DNA from: Acidobacteriota bacterium
GTDB taxonomy: Bacteria > Acidobacteriota > Polarisedimenticolia > Polarisedimenticolales > Polarisedimenticolaceae
DNA: 8,928 nucleotides
Direction: 5' to 3'
NCBI GenBank assembly: GCA_011773795.1
Contig: WVWW01000233.1
Span: 1-8,928, forward strand
Positions 6,261 through 8,928 of the stretch are shown here, one piece after another (the stretch's first letter is position 1; each line of letters starts with the position of its first letter). A model generated the notes under the pieces. The model was not told where the DNA came from and ran no database searches. It saw only the letters and a list, made by a program, of their open reading frames with translations. The position numbers and the translations under genes are program-made.

Positions 6261-7502
6261 ATGGCCCCAACCACGACGAGCCGGATCGACGCCGGCGCCG
6301 ATCCCATGAAGGACCTCGAACTCGCCGAGGCCCTCAGCGACCTGCTGTACCGCTCCGACCCCGCCGTCGGCGGGCTGGATTCGCAACTGCTCGATCTCCA
6401 CAGCAAACACGGCGACGGGATCTATTCGGAGCTGATCTTCCTGCTCTCGCATCTCCGCTTCGACAGCACGGAGGCCAAGCACCACTGGCAAAAGATCGCG
6501 GAGCACCGCAAGTCGCTGGAGCAGCGACTCGAGTCGCCGGTCGACCTCCGGGTCGCGTTACTCAGCTACTTCGTCGACGTCAGTCGCAAGCTGAGCAACC
6601 CCAAGATCATGGAGCTGAAACTCTTCGAGGAGACCCAGGCGTCGCTCTACCGCGACGAGTTGACGGGCCTGTGCAACTTTCGATACTTCCGCGATCACCT
6701 GACACGCGAGCTGCGGCGGGCCGACCGTTACAACCAATTGCTGTCGCTGGTCATGATGGATGTCGACGATTTCAAGAGCTACAACGACGAGCACGGGCAC
6801 GACCAGGGTAACGAGGCGCTCGCCACGGTCGCGCGTCTCCTCGCGGAGTCGTTGCGTACGATCGACGTGCCGGCACGTTATGGTGGGGAAGAGTTCGCGT
6901 TCATCCTGCCCACGACCCCGAAGGCCGACGCGCATCTCGTCGCGGAGCGTGCCCGCGCACGGATCGAAGAGCACGTCTTCTCGCAGAAAGGAACCCCCCG
7001 GGGGACCCGGCTGACCGTGAGCATGGGCGTGGCGACCTTCCCTTCCGACGCCAGCACCGCGGAGGACCTGATTCGCCACGCGGACAGCGCGCTCTACGTT
7101 GCGAAAACGCTGGGCAAGAATCAGGTGCACCTGTACGGGCACTGCCGCCGCTCCTACGTGCGCGTGGAGACTGCCCTCGAGGGCAGGCTCCGCCTGCTCG
7201 CGGACGTCGAGCACCCGTTCACCGCCGTCAACCTCAGCGAGCGCGGCCTGTTGCTTCATCTCGGCGAAGAAATGAAGGACGGCACACTGCTGGAACTCCA
7301 ACTCGAGTTGCCGGGGTCCAAACGCGAGATCGGGCTCTCCGGGCGTGTCACCCGGGTGAAGCCGCTCGAGACCGGCAAATTCGAGACGGCCATTCGGGTC
7401 GTCGAGATGCCGCCACGCGAGCAGCGACAGATGGCGGAATACATCCGGGCAAAGGAAGCCGAAGAGGCGGAAGAGGAAGAGCCGGCGACCGTCGGTTCCT
7501 GA
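6261..7502 (+). CDS. Diguanylate cyclase (GGDEF) with C-terminal PilZ domain
   Basis: This 413-aa protein should make cyclic di-GMP from two GTP. Residues about 15-125 are a helical N-terminal region without a recognised sensor fold or membrane helix, so the protein is probably cytoplasmic. The GGDEF domain spans about 130-292: DELTGLCNFRYF at 132-143, metal-binding D167 in MMDVDDF, N175, and the active-site loop GGEEF at 208-212. R199-x-x-D202 lies exactly five residues before it, the position of the product-inhibition I-site. Residues about 295-395 are a PilZ domain with R297-x3-R301 and N324-x-S-x-x-G329, the two motifs that bind c-di-GMP. The tail is very acidic (398-407). The enzyme can therefore make and bind its product. 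ATG 6261 gives the full N terminus but lacks a strong ribosome binding site; ATG 6306 is an alternative. The next gene, 17 bp downstream, encodes another c-di-GMP-binding protein. Confidence 0.92.
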   Translation: MAPTTTSRIDAGADPMKDLELAEALSDLLYRSDPAVGGLDSQLLDLHSKHGDGIYSELIFLLSHLRFDSTEAKHHWQKIAEHRKSLEQRLESPVDLRVALLSYFVDVSRKLSNPKIMELKLFEETQASLYRDELTGLCNFRYFRDHLTRELRRADRYNQLLSLVMMDVDDFKSYNDEHGHDQGNEALATVARLLAESLRTIDVPARYGGEEFAFILPTTPKADAHLVAERARARIEEHVFSQKGTPRGTRLTVSMGVATFPSDASTAEDLIRHADSALYVAKTLGKNQVHLYGHCRRSYVRVETALEGRLRLLADVEHPFTAVNLSERGLLLHLGEEMKDGTLLELQLELPGSKREIGLSGRVTRVKPLETGKFETAIRVVEMPPREQRQMAEYIRAKEAEEAEEEEPATVGS

Positions 7503-7504
7503 GC

Positions 7505-7513
7505 AAGGGAAGG
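7505..7513 (+). promoter_or_regulatory. Ribosome binding site of the MshEN gene
   Basis: AAGGGAAGG lies 6 bases before the ATG at 7520, within the 17-bp gap after the upstream stop. The short gap and the absence of a terminator support co-transcription with the diguanylate cyclase gene. Confidence 0.5.
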
Positions 7514-7519
7514 CTAGCG

Positions 7520-8626
7520 ATGAGACTCGGCGAGGCTTTGGTCCACAAGGGGTTCATTACCGAGGACCAGCTGCAGCAGACTTTGAAGGCCCAGCTGATC
7601 TACGGTGGGCATCTGGGGACCTGCCTGCTCGAGTTCGGCTACGTGAACGAAAGCCAGCTCGGGCGCGTGCTGGCCGAGACCTTCGAGGTCGGGTACGCCT
7701 CGATCGAGATGTTCCAGGACATCAACCCGGCGATCATCGATACCATCTCCCGAAAGGTCGTCGAGCGTTGTCACGTGATCCCGTTCGGGTTGGATGACAA
7801 GGTGCTCCAGGTCGCGATGATCGATCCCAGGAGCGTCACCGCATTGGACGAGATCGCGGCGTTCACGCACTACAAGGTCGTGCCATGGGTCGCACCCGAA
7901 GCTCGGATCTATCAGGCCATGGAGCGCTACTACAACATTCCCAGGCGGCAGCGCTACATCATGGTCTGCCGCGACCTCGACCTGGAGACCAGCGCCGGGC
8001 GGGAGCAGCCCCGTCGCCAGTACGCGACCGGCGACCCGCCGTGGCAAAGCAACCTCGGCGAGATCAGTGCGGAGCTCGAGGATCGCCGCCTGGACGACCC
8101 TTCCGCCGAACCGGAACCCGACGCGGGTGTCGATCCGATCCACGATCTCGACCAGGTCTCCAAGACGCTGTGCGAGGCGCAAAAGATGGAGAGCGTGACT
8201 TCGACGATCCTGAACTACGCCTCACGGACGATGGCCCGCTGCATCCTGTTCGCCGTCAAGGCCAACGAGGCGCATGTGTTGGACTCGCGCGGTTTCCCGA
8301 GCATCGAGGAGGGCGGCGAACCACCTTCCTTCCCGGTCGGCCCGCAGGGGATCTTCGGGCTGACGCTCGGCCGAGAAGACTATCGCGGTTCCGTTCCCGA
8401 CGAACCGTCCTTCAAGGCGTTCTATCAGACGCTGGGTGTCGACGTGCCCGCGGAGATCCTGGTTTTCCCGTTGTACCTCGACGACCGGCTCGTCGCGGTG
8501 CTCTACGGGGAGGCCGGAGGCGGCTTGATGCTCGACCCCGACAACGAGGAGTACTTGAGGTTGGCCAAGATGGTTACCCTCTCGATGAGTCTCGTGGTCA
8601 TCAAGAAGAAGATCCTCGCGGCCTAG
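7520..8626 (+). CDS. Stand-alone MshEN-type c-di-GMP-binding protein with GAF-like C-terminal region
   Basis: Residues 1-139 match the N-terminal domain of type II secretion and type IV pilus ATPases (GspE/PilB/MshE, MshEN). In MshE this domain binds c-di-GMP through two tandem 24-residue motifs joined by a five-residue linker. Both are visible: RLGEALVHKGFITEDQLQQ from 2 with Q25 closing motif one, linker LIYGG at 26-30, then HLGTCLLEFGYVNESQLGRV from 31, where H replaces the usual first R. The second half of the domain has the common PFGLDDKVLQVAMIDP pattern at 88-103 and ends near Y138-N139. There is no Walker A or other ATPase motif, so this is a sensor without the motor. Residues about 155-205 are a polar linker. 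Residues about 206-368 look GAF-like (ILVFPLYLDDRLVAVLYGE at 313-331), a weaker assignment. It is probably the effector or adaptor for c-di-GMP made by the upstream enzyme. The stop overlaps that of the convergent gene. Confidence 0.82.
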   Translation: MRLGEALVHKGFITEDQLQQTLKAQLIYGGHLGTCLLEFGYVNESQLGRVLAETFEVGYASIEMFQDINPAIIDTISRKVVERCHVIPFGLDDKVLQVAMIDPRSVTALDEIAAFTHYKVVPWVAPEARIYQAMERYYNIPRRQRYIMVCRDLDLETSAGREQPRRQYATGDPPWQSNLGEISAELEDRRLDDPSAEPEPDAGVDPIHDLDQVSKTLCEAQKMESVTSTILNYASRTMARCILFAVKANEAHVLDSRGFPSIEEGGEPPSFPVGPQGIFGLTLGREDYRGSVPDEPSFKAFYQTLGVDVPAEILVFPLYLDDRLVAVLYGEAGGGLMLDPDNEEYLRLAKMVTLSMSLVVIKKKILAA

Positions 8627-8904
8627 TCCCCGCCATCCACCGATCCGATTTGTGATCGCACCGCGGCACGCGGTGAGTCCACCGCGCCGTCGTGAAGCAC
8701 CGTCGTGATCCGGCCTTCCACGGCCCAGGCGTAGCATCGGGCGGCCGTCGGATGGTTCAGCAGATCGAACGTCAAAACTTCGCCTTCCCAGCACGGTTTG
8801 CCCGGGAGTGCTTCGCAGACGAGCTCGCGCGAGTTGAGCGCCGACAGGCAGTCGTACTGACTCTTGATCGCGACCTCGAAATCGTGGATGGAAGGTTCTT
8901 TCAT
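8623..8904 (-). CDS. Small protein of unknown function
   Basis: This 93-aa protein is not one I recognise. It is soluble, with no signal peptide or membrane helix. It has four cysteines (C19, C30, C38, C57), not spaced like a zinc finger. An aromatic/hydrophobic core (CYAWAVEGRITTVLHDG at 57-73) suggests a small alpha-beta fold. Codon use is G/C-rich at third positions like its neighbours, which supports a real gene. The ATG at 8904 has no clear ribosome binding site; it is the first ATG of the frame within the window. The gene ends tail to tail with the MshEN gene: the two stop codons share the palindrome CTAG at 8623-8626. The C-terminal residues are polar and probably disordered. Confidence 0.6.
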   Translation of the reverse strand: MKEPSIHDFEVAIKSQYDCLSALNSRELVCEALPGKPCWEGEVLTFDLLNHPTAARCYAWAVEGRITTVLHDGAVDSPRAAVRSQIGSVDGGD

Positions 8905-8928
8905 CGATCGTGTCGGGACCCTACCACC

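Noticed and set aside
4648..6270. 540-codon reverse-strand frame overlapping the kinase in another frame
   Set aside because: Arg/Gly/Pro-rich low-complexity translation without motifs, whereas the kinase frame has every catalytic element.

Overview
The window is GC-rich, with strong G/C preference at third codon positions, and reads as a piece of a large-genome bacterium. The best taxonomic hint is a secreted VWFA-related protein of the type typical of Acidobacteriota, together with a Ser/Thr kinase carrying a TolB-like domain and TPRs, a multidomain style common in that phylum. This placement is an inference from gene content only. No rRNA, tRNA, CRISPR array, insertion sequence or prophage gene was recognised.

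Left part (1-2931). The window opens with the C-terminal piece of a forward-strand ASH/HYDIN-type immunoglobulin-like repeat protein (to 520). It faces a reverse-strand VWFA-related exported protein (2490 down to 541), which is split by two in-frame TGA codons around 1672-1680. Just upstream of that gene on the same strand is a 117-aa membrane-anchored coiled-coil protein of unknown function (2931 down to 2578), ending in a terminator-like hairpin. Both the ASH gene and the VWFA gene have broken reading frames, whereas everything to the right is intact.

Middle (3071-6122). A rhomboid protease with a GlpG-like cytoplasmic N-terminal domain (forward, 3071-3958) meets tail to tail, with one base between the stops, a 720-aa Ser/Thr protein kinase (reverse, 6122 down to 3960) built as kinase, TolB/FlgO-like domain and TPR array.

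Right part (6261-8626). Divergent from the kinase, across a 138-bp spacer with a three-copy 9-bp imperfect tandem repeat, lies a two-gene forward operon for cyclic-di-GMP signalling. The first gene is a diguanylate cyclase (GGEEF active site, RxxD inhibitory site) fused to a C-terminal PilZ domain. Seventeen bases later comes a stand-alone MshEN-type c-di-GMP-binding protein with a C-terminal GAF-like region and no secretion ATPase. The operon ends in a 4-bp stop-codon overlap with a convergent 93-aa protein of unknown function (8904 down to 8623).

Most coherent biology: the right-hand operon is a make-and-sense c-di-GMP module, one synthase carrying its own PilZ sensor plus a partner with an intact-looking MshEN motif pair. 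The divergent kinase may share its regulatory region. The left part encodes envelope or exported proteins of unclear role.
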